Assembly (NCBI RefSeq): GCF_033242265.1
Contig: NZ_BTFW01000001.1
Coordinates: 2,553,501 to 2,617,500, forward strand
Direction of reading: 5' to 3'
Source of the DNA: Novosphingobium sp. IK01
GTDB taxonomy: Bacteria; Pseudomonadota; Alphaproteobacteria; Sphingomonadales; Sphingomonadaceae
DNA length: 64,000 bases
In this document: piece by piece, positions 1 through 11,341 of the stretch
Position numbering within the stretch: position 1 is the stretch's first letter
How the letters are laid out: each line of letters begins with the position of its first letter
Notes under the pieces: generated by a model
The model's database searches: none
What the model was told of the DNA's origin: nothing
The model's input: the letters and a program-made list of their open reading frames with translations, nothing else
Translations under genes and position numbers: made by a program

Positions 1-731
1 GCCTCGAAACCGCTCTTGCCTTGGCCCGCGTCATGGATGGCCATGTGAGCGTGCAGATCGCCAGCCCCTTTGCCGAACTCGCCGTGTGGGAGCCGTTCGG
101 CGGCGCTGCGCTGACGGCCGAGGTGATCGATCAGGTCCGCCGCGAGGATACCGCGCTGGCTGCCAAGGTCGATGCGCGTCTGGCGCCGCAGGATGTCCCC
201 TTCGACGTGGAACAGACCGCCCAGGCGCCGATTCCGGCGGCCTATGCCGGGGCCCGCTTTGCCGATGTGGTCGTCACCAGTCTGGCCGATCCGCTGGTCG
301 AGGAACTCGTGCTGGGCGTGCGCAGCCCGGTGCTCGCCGTGCCCAAGGGCACCGCGATGACCGACTTTTCCAAGCCCGCAGTGATCGCGTGGGATGGCGG
401 GATCGAGGCCGCCCATGCGCTGCGGGCCAGCCTGCCGCTGCTGCATCAGGCCGGGGCGGTCCATATCCTCACCGTCGATGAAAAGCCCGATGCCCTGCCT
501 GCGCTTGATGCGGCGACCTACCTCTCGCGCCATGGCATCCACGCCGAAGTCCACGGGCTCACCGCCAATGGCCCGATTGCGGCCACGCTGGCGGATGCCG
601 CGCGCCGTCTGGGCGCGGGGCTGATCGTGATGGGCCTGTTCGGGCGCAGCCGCCTGCGCGAGCTTCTGCTGGGCGGCGTCTCGCGCGCGATGCTCGACAA
701 TTCGACCCTGCCGCTGCTGCTGGCGCACTGA
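1..731 (+). CDS. Universal stress protein (UspA family), 5' end outside window
   Basis: The reading frame is open from the left edge of the window (the codons before the internal TTG at 21 continue it), so the N-terminus is missing. The visible part, about 240 residues, ends with a typical UspA ATP-binding signature: a run ending in GLIVMGLFGRSRLRELLLGG followed by VSRAMLDNSTLPLLLAH, matching the G-2x-G-9x-G(S/T) pattern near the C-terminus of ATP-binding Usp domains. The length suggests a tandem or extended Usp of the kind common in alphaproteobacteria, with only the second domain carrying the motif. A role in stress survival is inferred from the family only; no partner is visible downstream. 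Confidence 0.8.
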   Translation, partial: LETALALARVMDGHVSVQIASPFAELAVWEPFGGAALTAEVIDQVRREDTALAAKVDARLAPQDVPFDVEQTAQAPIPAAYAGARFADVVVTSLADPLVEELVLGVRSPVLAVPKGTAMTDFSKPAVIAWDGGIEAAHALRASLPLLHQAGAVHILTVDEKPDALPALDAATYLSRHGIHAEVHGLTANGPIAATLADAARRLGAGLIVMGLFGRSRLRELLLGGVSRAMLDNSTLPLLLAH

Positions 732-844
732 GGCCGGATTGCCGTTGTACCAGGTTGCCATGACCTTGCGGTAACTGCGAGGTCTGGCATGGTGTCTCTC
801 AAGGCGGTGGCGCGGGGGCTCCGCCGCCTTGGGAGACACGTTTC

Positions 845-1687
845 ATGCGCTTGTTCCATCGACATTCATTCCGTTCGTTTTCGCTTTCCCGGTCCCTGTT
901 CGGGGCAGGGTCCGGGGCAGTGCCCGGCGCAGTATCCGCGGCGGTTTGCGCTCTGGCGCTCGTGGCCGGGCCCCCGGCTTTTGCGGCGGCTGCGGCGCCT
1001 TCCCCGGCTGCGGCGATCGCCCGCGCACTGGCCGATCCTGCGCGCAGCGAGGCCAGCCGCAAGCTCGACGAAAGCCGCGATCCGGCCCATGTGCTGGCCT
1101 TCGCCGGGTTCGCGCCCGGTCAGGTCGTGGCCGACTGGGGCGCTGGCGGCGGCTATTATTCCGAACTGATCGCCGATCTGGTGGGGCCGCGCGGGGCGGT
1201 CTATGCCCTGTCCGATCCGGCCTATCTCAAGCCCGGCACGCTCGACGTGGTGGCCAAGGCCCATGCCAATGTGCGCCCGCTGGTGGCGCCCGAGGCGGCC
1301 ATGGCACTGCCTCCGGCGAGCCTTGACGCGATCTTCGCCCATCTCGAATTCCACGATCTCTATGCGCCTGCCACGCGCGGCGGGACCGAGCCTGCGCGCC
1401 CTGTCGCGCAGGTTCTGGCCAACTGGTTCGCCGCGCTCAGGCCGGGGGGCATGGTGGTGATCGTCGATCACGTCGGCCTGCCGGGCAATCCGGCGGTCGT
1501 GGGCAGCACGGTACACCGGATCGACCCGGCGCAAGTCAAGGCGGACATGGCCGCCGCAGGGTTCGTGCTCGATGGCGAGAGCGACATATTGCGCCGCAGC
1601 AATGACGACCATACCGCCGTGGTCTTCGCCCCCGGCTTGCGGGGCAAGACCGATCGCTTTGTCCTGCGTTTCCGCCGTCCTGGCTGA
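845..1687 (+). CDS. Exported class I SAM-methyltransferase-like protein
   Basis: A 280-residue protein. It starts with a long Arg-rich leader and a hydrophobic stretch ending in AFA-A, which looks like a signal peptide with cleavage near residue 47. The rest is a Rossmann methyltransferase fold. Motif I reads VVADWGAGGGYYSELIAD (residues about 97-114), a later acidic loop LDAIFAHLEFHDLY matches motif IV, and GGMVVIVDH follows. Such predicted periplasmic methyltransferases are frequent in sphingomonads and have no assigned substrate. SAM is not expected in the periplasm, so the leader or the catalytic assignment deserves a test. It stands alone between the Usp gene and a 300-base gap. Confidence 0.75.
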   Translation: MRLFHRHSFRSFSLSRSLFGAGSGAVPGAVSAAVCALALVAGPPAFAAAAAPSPAAAIARALADPARSEASRKLDESRDPAHVLAFAGFAPGQVVADWGAGGGYYSELIADLVGPRGAVYALSDPAYLKPGTLDVVAKAHANVRPLVAPEAAMALPPASLDAIFAHLEFHDLYAPATRGGTEPARPVAQVLANWFAALRPGGMVVIVDHVGLPGNPAVVGSTVHRIDPAQVKADMAAAGFVLDGESDILRRSNDDHTAVVFAPGLRGKTDRFVLRFRRPG

Positions 1688-1990
1688 GTTACGGGCTGGG
1701 ATTTGACGAATAATTGCAAAAAACGCAATTTTCTCGCTGTGTTTCGCACTTGCGAGAAGCCGGGGGCAGGCGCATAGAAAAACTGCCTTTCAGGCATCCT
1801 CTCCCAAAACTTCCAAAGGCCTGGCTGGCAACAGCCGGGCCCTTTTTTTGTCCTGAATCCGGGCATTTGCGCCCGCTGGCCCCGCCCGTTTTGAAACGCG
1901 GGCATTTGAAAAGCGGAGGCGTGCTTCCTAACTTGGGTCAGACGCGGGCATTCCGCTCGCACGAAGAACCCCCAAGGGCATAGCGAAGCA
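1688..1990. other. Intergenic gap with a hairpin-terminator and AT-rich stretch
   Basis: No convincing protein gene. The first 60 bases are AT-rich, with a short inverted repeat TTGC...GCAA around 1712-1726. A strong terminator-like hairpin lies at 1815-1849, more than 120 bases past the upstream stop codon. The remainder leads to the start of the CDC48-like gene at 1991. The gap may hold a long 3' UTR, a leader with an attenuator, or a small transcript. Confidence 0.5.
1815..1849 (+). terminator. Rho-independent terminator-like hairpin
   Basis: A 9-bp stem (1818-1826 with 1833-1841, one G-T pair) and a 6-base loop, followed by C and seven T residues. The orientation is the plus strand. It is well separated from the methyltransferase gene, so it may end a separate short transcript or attenuate transcription into the AAA ATPase gene. 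Confidence 0.65.
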
Positions 1991-4306
1991 ATGGCAGAGG
2001 CAGCAACACTGGGCGATCAGAAGATCGCCCGCTTGCAGGTCGCAGGGTCACGGCAGGAGGAATCCGGCCACGGCATCGCGCGGATCAGCCGCGCGGTCAT
2101 GGGCCGTCTGGGCGTGGCCGAAGGCGACGTGATCGAGATTATCGGCAAGCGCAGCACCGCCGCGCGGGCCGTGCTCCCCTATCCCGAGGATGAAGGTCTC
2201 GAACTGATCCGTCTCGACGGGCTTCAGCGTGCCAATGCCGATGTCGGCTCGGGAGAGCATGTCGAGGTGCGCCGGATCGAATCGCGCCCCGCGCAGCGCG
2301 TGGTCTTTGCGCCTGCCCAGCGCGACTTGCGCCTTCAGGGCCCCGCCGCCGCGCTCAAGCGCAACTTTGCCGGGCGCCCGCTGCTGACGGGCGATCTGGT
2401 GGCGACTTCGGGGCAGCAGCAGGTCAACCGGGGCGACATGCCCGCGCAACTGCGCCAGATGCTCAATGCGCCGGCCTTCGCGCTCACCCAGATTCGTCTG
2501 ACCGTTGTTTCGACGACGCCTAAGGGCGTGGTCCACATCGACGAGAACACCGAAGTCGAACTGCGCGCCGAATACGAGGAGCCGCGCTCGAGCCGTGCCG
2601 ACGTCAATTATGACGACGTGGGCGGCATGGGCGACACCATCCGCCAGTTGCGCGAGATGGTCGAACTGCCGTTGCGCTATCCTGAAATTTTCACCCGGCT
2701 GGGGGTCGATCCGCCCAAGGGCGTGCTGCTGCATGGCCCGCCGGGGACCGGCAAGACGCGTTTGGCGCGCGCGGTCGCCAACGAGAGCGACGCCAGCTTT
2801 TTCACCATCAACGGCCCCGAGATCATGGGGTCGGCCTATGGCGAGAGCGAAAAGCGCCTGCGCGAGGTCTTCGAGGAGGCCACGCAGAACGCGCCCTCGA
2901 TCATTTTCATCGATGAAATCGATTCCATCGCGCCCAAGCGCAGCCAGGTGACCGGGGAGGCCGAAAAGCGCCTCGTCGCCCAGTTGCTCACGCTGATGGA
3001 CGGGTTGCAGAGCCGCTCGAATCTGGTGGTCATCGCCGCGACCAACCGGCCCGACGCGCTCGACGAGGCGTTGCGCCGTCCCGGTCGCTTCGACCGCGAG
3101 ATCGTCGTGGGCGTGCCCGACGAGCCGGGCCGTCGCGAGATTCTGGGCATCCACACGCGCGGCATGCCCCTGGCCGAAGACATCGACTTGCGCGAGCTGG
3201 CCCGCACGACCCACGGTTTCGTGGGCGCGGATCTGGCCGCGCTGGCGCGCGAGGCAGCCATCGAGGCCGTGCGCCGGATCATGCCAAGGCTCGATTTCGA
3301 GCGGCAGACGATCCCTGTCGAAGTGCTCGACAGCCTGCGCGTGGTGCGCGACGACTTTCTGGAGGCACTCAAGCGCGTGCAGCCTTCGGCGATGCGCGAG
3401 GTGATGGTGCAGGCGCCGACGATCGGCTGGGACGATGTCGGCGGGTTGGACGAGGCACAGGCGAAGTTGCGCGAAGGGGTCGAGCTGCCGCTCAAGACGC
3501 CCGAGGCGTTTCATCGGCTGGGCATCCGCCCGGCCAAGGGCTTCCTGCTCTATGGTCCGCCCGGAACCGGCAAGACGCTGCTGGCCAAGGCTGTCGCCAA
3601 GGAGGCCGAGGCCAACTTCATCGCGATCAAGTCGTCCGACCTGCTCAGCAAGTGGTATGGCGAAAGCGAACAGCAGATCGCCCGCCTGTTCGCGCGCGCG
3701 CGGCAGGTGGCCCCTTGCGTGATCTTCATCGACGAGATCGACAGCCTCGTGCCCGCGCGCGGGACCGGGGTGGGCGAGCCGCAAGTGACCGCGCGGGTGG
3801 TGAACACCATTCTGGCGGAAATGGACGGGCTGGAAGAGCTGCAATCGGTTGTGCTGATCGGCGCGACCAATCGGCCCACGCTGGTCGATCCCGCGCTGCT
3901 GCGCCCCGGCCGGTTCGATGAACTGGTCTATGTCGGCACGCCCAGTCTGGCCGGGCGGGTGCGGATCCTGAAAATCCACACCGGGGCCATGCCGCTGGCG
4001 GCGGACGTGGACCTTGAGGACGTGGCGCGGCAGACCGAGCGCTTTACCGGCGCCGATCTGGAAGACGTGGTGCGCCGGGCGGGGCTCAACGCCATCCGCC
4101 GGGCCGGAGGCGATGTGCAATCGGTTACGGCAGGCGATTTCGCCGGGGCGCTGGCCGATTCGCGCGCGACCGTGACCGAGGAAATGGAAGCCGAATATGG
4201 CCGGATGAAGGGCGAACTGAAGAAGCGTGCCGTCGAACCCGGCCCGGTTGTCGGCTTCCTCGCGCCGGGCATGGTGCAGTCCACGCGCGAGAGCAAGCAT
4301 CGCTGA
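1991..4306 (+). CDS. CDC48/VCP-type AAA ATPase, two AAA domains
   Basis: A 771-residue protein with the full Cdc48 layout. There is an N-terminal double-psi-barrel domain (about 15-190), then AAA domain D1 with Walker A GPPGTGKT near residue 248 and Walker B IIFIDEID. Domain D2 has Walker A GPPGTGKT near 521 and Walker B VIFIDEID, and both domains carry RPGRFD arginine-finger segments. In archaea and eukaryotes this family forms hexamers that unfold protein substrates for degradation. Bacterial members are sporadic and their targets are largely unknown. The gene is monocistronic here, with a small GNAT gene 60 bases downstream. Length and both catalytic sites are intact. Confidence 0.92.
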   Translation: MAEAATLGDQKIARLQVAGSRQEESGHGIARISRAVMGRLGVAEGDVIEIIGKRSTAARAVLPYPEDEGLELIRLDGLQRANADVGSGEHVEVRRIESRPAQRVVFAPAQRDLRLQGPAAALKRNFAGRPLLTGDLVATSGQQQVNRGDMPAQLRQMLNAPAFALTQIRLTVVSTTPKGVVHIDENTEVELRAEYEEPRSSRADVNYDDVGGMGDTIRQLREMVELPLRYPEIFTRLGVDPPKGVLLHGPPGTGKTRLARAVANESDASFFTINGPEIMGSAYGESEKRLREVFEEATQNAPSIIFIDEIDSIAPKRSQVTGEAEKRLVAQLLTLMDGLQSRSNLVVIAATNRPDALDEALRRPGRFDREIVVGVPDEPGRREILGIHTRGMPLAEDIDLRELARTTHGFVGADLAALAREAAIEAVRRIMPRLDFERQTIPVEVLDSLRVVRDDFLEALKRVQPSAMREVMVQAPTIGWDDVGGLDEAQAKLREGVELPLKTPEAFHRLGIRPAKGFLLYGPPGTGKTLLAKAVAKEAEANFIAIKSSDLLSKWYGESEQQIARLFARARQVAPCVIFIDEIDSLVPARGTGVGEPQVTARVVNTILAEMDGLEELQSVVLIGATNRPTLVDPALLRPGRFDELVYVGTPSLAGRVRILKIHTGAMPLAADVDLEDVARQTERFTGADLEDVVRRAGLNAIRRAGGDVQSVTAGDFAGALADSRATVTEEMEAEYGRMKGELKKRAVEPGPVVGFLAPGMVQSTRESKHR

Positions 4307-4366
4307 ACAGGCGGCAGGCTGGCCTTGCGGGGCGGCCTGCTGCCATCATATCGAAGGAGAATGCGC

Positions 4367-4672
4367 GTGTCCGAACCTGTCAGCGTGACACTCGAAGACC
4401 GGGGTGACCAGGGCGCCTTTCGCGCCGTGGTCGAAGGCATGGCCGAGCAGGGCGAACTGACCTGGCGGGAAACCGCGCCCGGCGTGATCGTGGCCGATCA
4501 TACGCTGGTGCCCAAGGCCATTGGCGGGCGCGGCGTGGCCGGGCTGCTGGTCGATGCCCTGATCGGCGAGGCGCGCGTGCGCGGGTGGAAGATCGTCCCG
4601 GCGTGCAGCTATGTCGAAGCGCAGTTCCGCCGCCACCCCGAATGGAGCGACCTGCTCGCACAAACGGCCTGA
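4367..4672 (+). CDS. Small GNAT-like N-acetyltransferase (YidJ/Gcn5-related type)
   Basis: About 101 residues. The start is taken as the GTG at 4367 because an AAGGAGA ribosome-binding site lies 6 bases upstream; the ATG at 4361 would overlap it. The central segment VADHTLVPKAIGGRGVAGLLVDALIGEAR has the acetyl-CoA-binding motif of the short single-domain N-acetyltransferases. The following IVPACSYVEAQFRRHPEW matches the family ending (a conserved Cys-x-Tyr-x3-F, then HPE). Substrates in this family are mostly unknown. It is convergent with the arsenic operon, with a hairpin between. Confidence 0.82.
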   Translation: MSEPVSVTLEDRGDQGAFRAVVEGMAEQGELTWRETAPGVIVADHTLVPKAIGGRGVAGLLVDALIGEARVRGWKIVPACSYVEAQFRRHPEWSDLLAQTA

Positions 4673-4737
4673 ACGGCCTGAAGCCTGTGCCCGGCACCAG
4701 CCTGTGCTCCCCCCGAAGCGCAGGCCGGTGCCGGACG

Positions 4738-4758
4738 ATCCGGGGCCATGCCCCGGAT
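4738..4758. terminator. Perfect 9-bp hairpin between convergent genes
   Basis: ATCCGGGGC (4738-4746) pairs exactly with GCCCCGGAT (4750-4758) across a 3-base loop. It lies between the stop codons of the GNAT gene and the converging arsenite pump gene. There is no strong T-run on either strand, so it is either a weak bidirectional terminator or a short repeat. Confidence 0.45.
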
Positions 4759-4783
4759 CAAGCCGGTTCCCGGTCGAGGGCGG

Positions 4784-5839
4784 TCAATCGGCAAACCAGT
4801 GGCGTTCGAACCAGAACGCCAGATTGACCAGACCGATCATCACCGGAACTTCGACGAGCGGCCCGATCACCGCCGCGAAAGCGACCGGCGAGGCGAGGCC
4901 AAAGGCCGCCACGGCCACCGCGATGGCCAGCTCGAAATTGTTCGAGGCCGCTGTGAAGGCGAGCGCCGTCGTCCGCGCATAGCCTGCCCCCAGCAGCCGC
5001 CCGCCCACGAAGGCGAGCACGAACATCACCAGAAAGAAGATCACCAGCGGGATCGCCACGCGCAGCGCGTCGCCCGGCAGCGCGACGATGGTATCACCCT
5101 TGAGGCTGAACATCGCGATGATCGTGAACAGCAGCGCGAGCAGCGTGAGCGGGCTGATCGCGGGGACCAGCACGTTTTCATACCAGTCCACGCCCTTGGC
5201 CCGGACCATCGCCGTGCGGAACAGGAAGCCCGAGGCGAAAGGAATGCCCAGATAGGTCAGCACCGCGCGGGCAACGAGCGCGAAATCGACATGGGCGACT
5301 TGCGCCTGAAGCCCGAACAGCGGCGGCACGACGGCGAGGTAGAACCACGCCATCGGCGCATAGAACACGATCTGGAACAGCGAATTGAACGCGACCAGCC
5401 CGGTCACGTATTCGGCGCTGCCGCGCGCGAGCTGGTTCCACACCAGCACCATCGCGATGCACGGAGCGATCCCGATCAGGATCAGGCCGGTCATGTAGGC
5501 GGGCTTGTCGGGCAGGGTCAGCGCGGCGAGCGCGAACAGGAAGGCGGGCGCCACCACCCAGGCCAGCACGAACGAGAGCCCCAGCACGCGGGTATCGCGG
5601 AACACCTGGCCGAGCGCCTCGTAGCGCACTTTGGCCAGCGGCGGGAACAACATGCAGATCAGCCCCACCGCGATGGGGATATTGGTCGCCCCTGAAGACA
5701 TCGCCGCCAGCGCATGGGGCACGGCGGGGACCATCCGCCCGAGCGCAAGCCCCACGGCCATCGCCGCGAAGATCCAGACGGTCAGGAAACGGTCGAGAAA
5801 GGCCAGATGGGGTGAGGACGCGGGCAAGTTGGTACCCAT
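4784..5839 (-). CDS. acr3: ACR3-family arsenite efflux transporter
   Basis: About 351 residues, with roughly ten hydrophobic membrane segments. The first follows LDRFLTVWIFAAMAVGLALG, the usual start of ACR3 proteins. GIAPCIAMVLVWNQLARG contains the conserved Cys and Trp of transmembrane segment 4, and GPLVEVPVMI the conserved Glu near the C-terminal end. ACR3 pumps arsenite (and sometimes antimonite) out using the membrane potential. The start at 5839 overlaps the arsC stop by one base (TGATG), so the two are translationally coupled. Longer upstream starts are unlikely because they would run through arsC. It is the last gene of the ars operon. Confidence 0.93.
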   Translation of the reverse strand: MGTNLPASSPHLAFLDRFLTVWIFAAMAVGLALGRMVPAVPHALAAMSSGATNIPIAVGLICMLFPPLAKVRYEALGQVFRDTRVLGLSFVLAWVVAPAFLFALAALTLPDKPAYMTGLILIGIAPCIAMVLVWNQLARGSAEYVTGLVAFNSLFQIVFYAPMAWFYLAVVPPLFGLQAQVAHVDFALVARAVLTYLGIPFASGFLFRTAMVRAKGVDWYENVLVPAISPLTLLALLFTIIAMFSLKGDTIVALPGDALRVAIPLVIFFLVMFVLAFVGGRLLGAGYARTTALAFTAASNNFELAIAVAVAAFGLASPVAFAAVIGPLVEVPVMIGLVNLAFWFERHWFAD

Positions 5840-6342
5840 CAGGCGGCTCCTTCCATGGCACCGATGCGGGCGAGGTGGGCGGACAGTTCGGCGCGGTCCA
5901 TCGTTTCGAACGGCAGCGCGAGCAGGGCCTGCGCGCGCAGGGCGAGCCAGTCCCAGGTCCGGGCGAAAGCAGCGTCGATTGCGGCATCGCTGCCGGTCAC
6001 GTCGGCCGGGTCGGGCAGGCCCCAGTGGGCCTTCAACGGGGCGCCCAGGAAGACCGGGCAGGCCTCGCCAGCGGCATTGCCGCACACGGTGATCGCCAGA
6101 TCGATGGGCGGCGCACCCGGAACGGTGAATTCGTTCCAGCTCTTGGAGCGGAAGGGGGCGGTGTCGATGCCCTTGGCCGCCAGCAGGCGCAGCGCGCCGG
6201 GGTGGGGCGCGCCCTTGGGCTTGCTGCCCGCGCTGAAGGCCTCGATGCGCCCATATCCGAGCTGGCCGAGGATCGCCTCGCCCAAAATCGAGCGGGCCGA
6301 ATTGCCGGTGCAGAGCACCAGAATGCGGAATGGAGCGGTCAT
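5839..6342 (-). CDS. arsC: Arsenate reductase, thioredoxin-coupled (LMW phosphatase fold)
   Basis: 167 residues. The nucleophile loop LCTGNSARS places Cys11 in a CX5R phosphatase P-loop. A second segment, TVCGNAAGEACPV, supplies Cys87 and Cys95, matching the three-cysteine relay of the staphylococcal-type thioredoxin-linked ArsC. The protein would reduce arsenate to arsenite for export by the adjacent ACR3. Its start overlaps the arsR stop (ATGA) and its stop overlaps the acr3 start, so all three genes are a tightly coupled operon. Confidence 0.93.
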   Translation of the reverse strand: MTAPFRILVLCTGNSARSILGEAILGQLGYGRIEAFSAGSKPKGAPHPGALRLLAAKGIDTAPFRSKSWNEFTVPGAPPIDLAITVCGNAAGEACPVFLGAPLKAHWGLPDPADVTGSDAAIDAAFARTWDWLALRAQALLALPFETMDRAELSAHLARIGAMEGAA

Positions 6343-6758
6343 GTCCTGTCTTTCATGCAGGAGGAGTTTGGCATGCAGGAGGAATCAGGCGGGCAGGCGG
6401 GAACCGGGGCGCAGGAAACGCCGCCGCAGCAGTTTTCGGTGAGGAAGCCCATCAGGGCGTTCATCGCGGTAAAATCGGCGCTGTAGACAATCGAGCGGCC
6501 CTGTCGGCGCGCGACGATCAGGTCGGCGTGGACCAGTTGCGCCAGATGAAAGCTGAGCGAGGAAGCCGCCAGCCCCAGCCGCTGCGCCAGAACGCCTGCG
6601 GCCATGCCTTCCGGCCCGGCCTGAACCAGTTGGCGATAGGCGGCCAGCCGATGCTCCTGCGCCAGCGCACCGAGCGCCCGCACGACGCGCGCGCTTTCTG
6701 TGCCTGCCGTGTTTGACGCCGTATCTGACACTGTATCGGGCGCGGGGCTGCTGGCCAT
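6339..6758 (-). CDS. arsR: ArsR-family metalloregulator with C-terminal cysteine tail
   Basis: 139 residues from the ATG at 6758, chosen because GGAAAG lies 7 bases upstream; another ATG at 6773 lies inside the presumed operator. The winged-helix core (ALAQEHRLAAYRQLV ... SSLSFHLAQLVHADLI ... GRSIVYS) is typical of ArsR. The usual ELCVCDL site in helix 3 is absent. Cysteines cluster at the C-terminus instead (Cys110, 111 and 116 in the LTENCCGGVSC region, then 122, 128 and 134), like the Acidithiobacillus-type arsenite site. It represses the arsC-acr3 genes with which it overlaps. Confidence 0.9.
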   Translation of the reverse strand: MASSPAPDTVSDTASNTAGTESARVVRALGALAQEHRLAAYRQLVQAGPEGMAAGVLAQRLGLAASSLSFHLAQLVHADLIVARRQGRSIVYSADFTAMNALMGFLTENCCGGVSCAPVPACPPDSSCMPNSSCMKDRT

Positions 6759-6771
6759 CGCGAATCTTTCC

Positions 6772-6791
6772 ATAGTTCAACAACTATTGAA
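6772..6791. promoter_or_regulatory. Probable ArsR operator
   Basis: Two nested inverted repeats lie just upstream of arsR. ATAGTT/AACTAT occupies 6772-6787 and TTCAA/TTGAA occupies 6776-6791. An AT-rich dyad at the head of an arsR-led operon in GC-rich DNA is the expected repressor site. It overlaps the alternative upstream arsR start codon. Confidence 0.6.
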
Positions 6792-6903
6792 ATATGGAAG
6801 CCGCGAGGCCCGCGCAAGCCATGTGCGCGGATTGTCACAATTCGCGCAAAAAGGGCCCGGCGGCCTGATGGGCTCTTGCCCGAAATTTCAGGGGAGGGGG
6901 AAA

Positions 6904-6978
<75 letters not shown>

Positions 6979-7128
6979 ACACCATTTCCGCGAAAGCCCG
7001 GTTATAAAACCGTTGGGCTTCGTTCCAGCGGCGGGTTGTCGCCGGTGGAGGCGCGCTATTGGCGCCAAGGCTTCGGGATGTCAAGCAGGGTTGCGGACAA
7101 AAAGTTCACGCGGCAAAGAACAATCCCC

Positions 7129-7350
7129 ATGAGCCTGTCGAAAACTTTTCCCGCCGCCGCGTCCGATCAGGGGGGCGAGGTGGCCCCTTCCAACGCCAAG
7201 GGTGTGGCCAGCCGTGAGGCCAGCCGCGAAGAACGCCTTGCGCAGCGACTGCGCGAGAATCTGCGCCGTCGCAAGGCGCAGGCGCGCGCGCTTTCGGCCA
7301 CGGAGGGCGCATCGGATGCGGCGCCCGATGATAAGGGCGATGGGGCCTGA
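7129..7350 (+). CDS. Small conserved-looking hypothetical protein, basic and charged
   Basis: 73 residues from the ATG at 7129 (MSLSKTF...). It has a Ser/Ala-rich start, then a highly basic helical stretch, REERLAQRLRENLRRRKAQAR, and an acidic Asp-rich tail. There is no signal peptide and no membrane segment. Codon use resembles neighbouring genes and the frame is clean between tRNA-Thr and gpmA. I recognise no function. The helix could bind nucleic acid or a partner protein, but that is only inference. Confidence 0.6.
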   Translation: MSLSKTFPAAASDQGGEVAPSNAKGVASREASREERLAQRLRENLRRRKAQARALSATEGASDAAPDDKGDGA

Positions 7351-7457
7351 TCTGCGCCTGATCTGCCTTTCCAAACGCGCCCCGGCCCGCTAGGGCCCGC
7401 CTTCGCGTTCCGTTCCGTGTTTTATCTTGTTTTCCCATCTAGCAACAGGAAGCCTCG

Positions 7458-8144
7458 ATGCCTCGTCTGATCCTGATTCGTCACGGCCAATCGCAGTGGA
7501 ACCTGGAAAACCGCTTCACCGGCTGGTGGGACGTGGACGTGACCGAAAAGGGCGCGGCCGAGGCCTTTGCCGCCGGCCAGCTGCTCAAGGACAAGGGCGT
7601 GCTGCCCACGGTCGCCTTCACCTCGCTCCAGACCCGCGCGATCAAGACGCTGCATCTGGCGCTCGAAGCGGCCGGTCGCCTGTGGATTCCCGAAACCAAG
7701 GACTGGCGCTTCAACGAGCGTCACTATGGCGGGCTGACCGGGCTCGACAAGGCCGAGACCGCCGCCAAGCATGGCGACGAGCAGGTCAAGGTGTGGCGCC
7801 GCAGCTTCGACATTCCGCCCCCGCCGCTCGACGCGGGCAGCGAGTTCGATCTGGCCTCCGACCCGCGCTATGCCGGGATCCCCGTGCCCGCGACCGAAAG
7901 CCTCAAGGACACCATCGCCCGTGCGCTGCCGGCCTATGAAGAGCTGATCGTGCCCGCGCTCAAGGCCGGGGAAACCGTGATCGTCTCGGCCCACGGCAAT
8001 TCGCTGCGCGCGCTGGTCAAGCACATCTCGGGCATTGCCGACGACGAGATCACCGGCCTCGAAATCCCGACCGGCCAGCCGATCGTCTACGAACTCGACG
8101 ACAATCTGGCCGAAATCGAGCGCTACTACCTGTCCGAGCGCTGA
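7458..8144 (+). CDS. gpmA: 2,3-bisphosphoglycerate-dependent phosphoglycerate mutase
   Basis: 228 residues, the normal family length. The catalytic histidine motif LIRHGQSQWN opens the protein, followed by NRFTGWWDVDVTEKG. RFNERHYGGLTGLDKAE is the substrate-binding region and VSAHGNSLRALVKH holds the second catalytic histidine. The enzyme interconverts 3- and 2-phosphoglycerate in glycolysis and gluconeogenesis. It is followed 30 bases later by purE and may be co-transcribed with the purine and folate genes. Confidence 0.96.
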   Translation: MPRLILIRHGQSQWNLENRFTGWWDVDVTEKGAAEAFAAGQLLKDKGVLPTVAFTSLQTRAIKTLHLALEAAGRLWIPETKDWRFNERHYGGLTGLDKAETAAKHGDEQVKVWRRSFDIPPPPLDAGSEFDLASDPRYAGIPVPATESLKDTIARALPAYEELIVPALKAGETVIVSAHGNSLRALVKHISGIADDEITGLEIPTGQPIVYELDDNLAEIERYYLSER

Positions 8145-8174
8145 GCAGCAGGCTTCTCGAAAAGGGGAAACGGG

Positions 8175-11188
<3,014 letters not shown>

Positions 11189-11212
11189 CCGCGTAAAAAG
11201 AAAACCAGAATA

Positions 11213-11276
11213 TTATCCCGGGGGCCATCGCCCCCGGACCCCCGGGAACTGGTGCCGGTGTCATGCCCGTCGCGCT
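11213..11276. repeat. Intergenic hairpin repeat, copy 1
   Basis: A GC-rich hairpin (GGGGGCCATCGCCCCC core near 11219-11235) is followed by CCCCCGGGAACTGGTGCCGG and then CATGCCC. The same block, with a few changes, occurs at 51120-51174. It lies between ribF and ileS and probably also works as a terminator for ribF. Confidence 0.7.
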
Positions 11277-11341
11277 TGCCTTTCGCTCGGACGCAACAGG
11301 CGTTTGCAGGAATCCGCGCGCCGGGCTAAGGCCCGCCGATC

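Noticed and set aside
2048..4300. A minus-strand frame of 750 codons opposite the CDC48-type gene
   Set aside because: It mirrors the plus-strand gene and has a His/Arg/Asp-rich composition typical of antisense frames here.
4784..6085. Longer ACR3 protein starting inside arsC
   Set aside because: The added 82 residues would overlap arsC in another frame and have Arg/Pro-rich shadow composition; the ATG at 5839 coupled to the arsC stop fits the family start.
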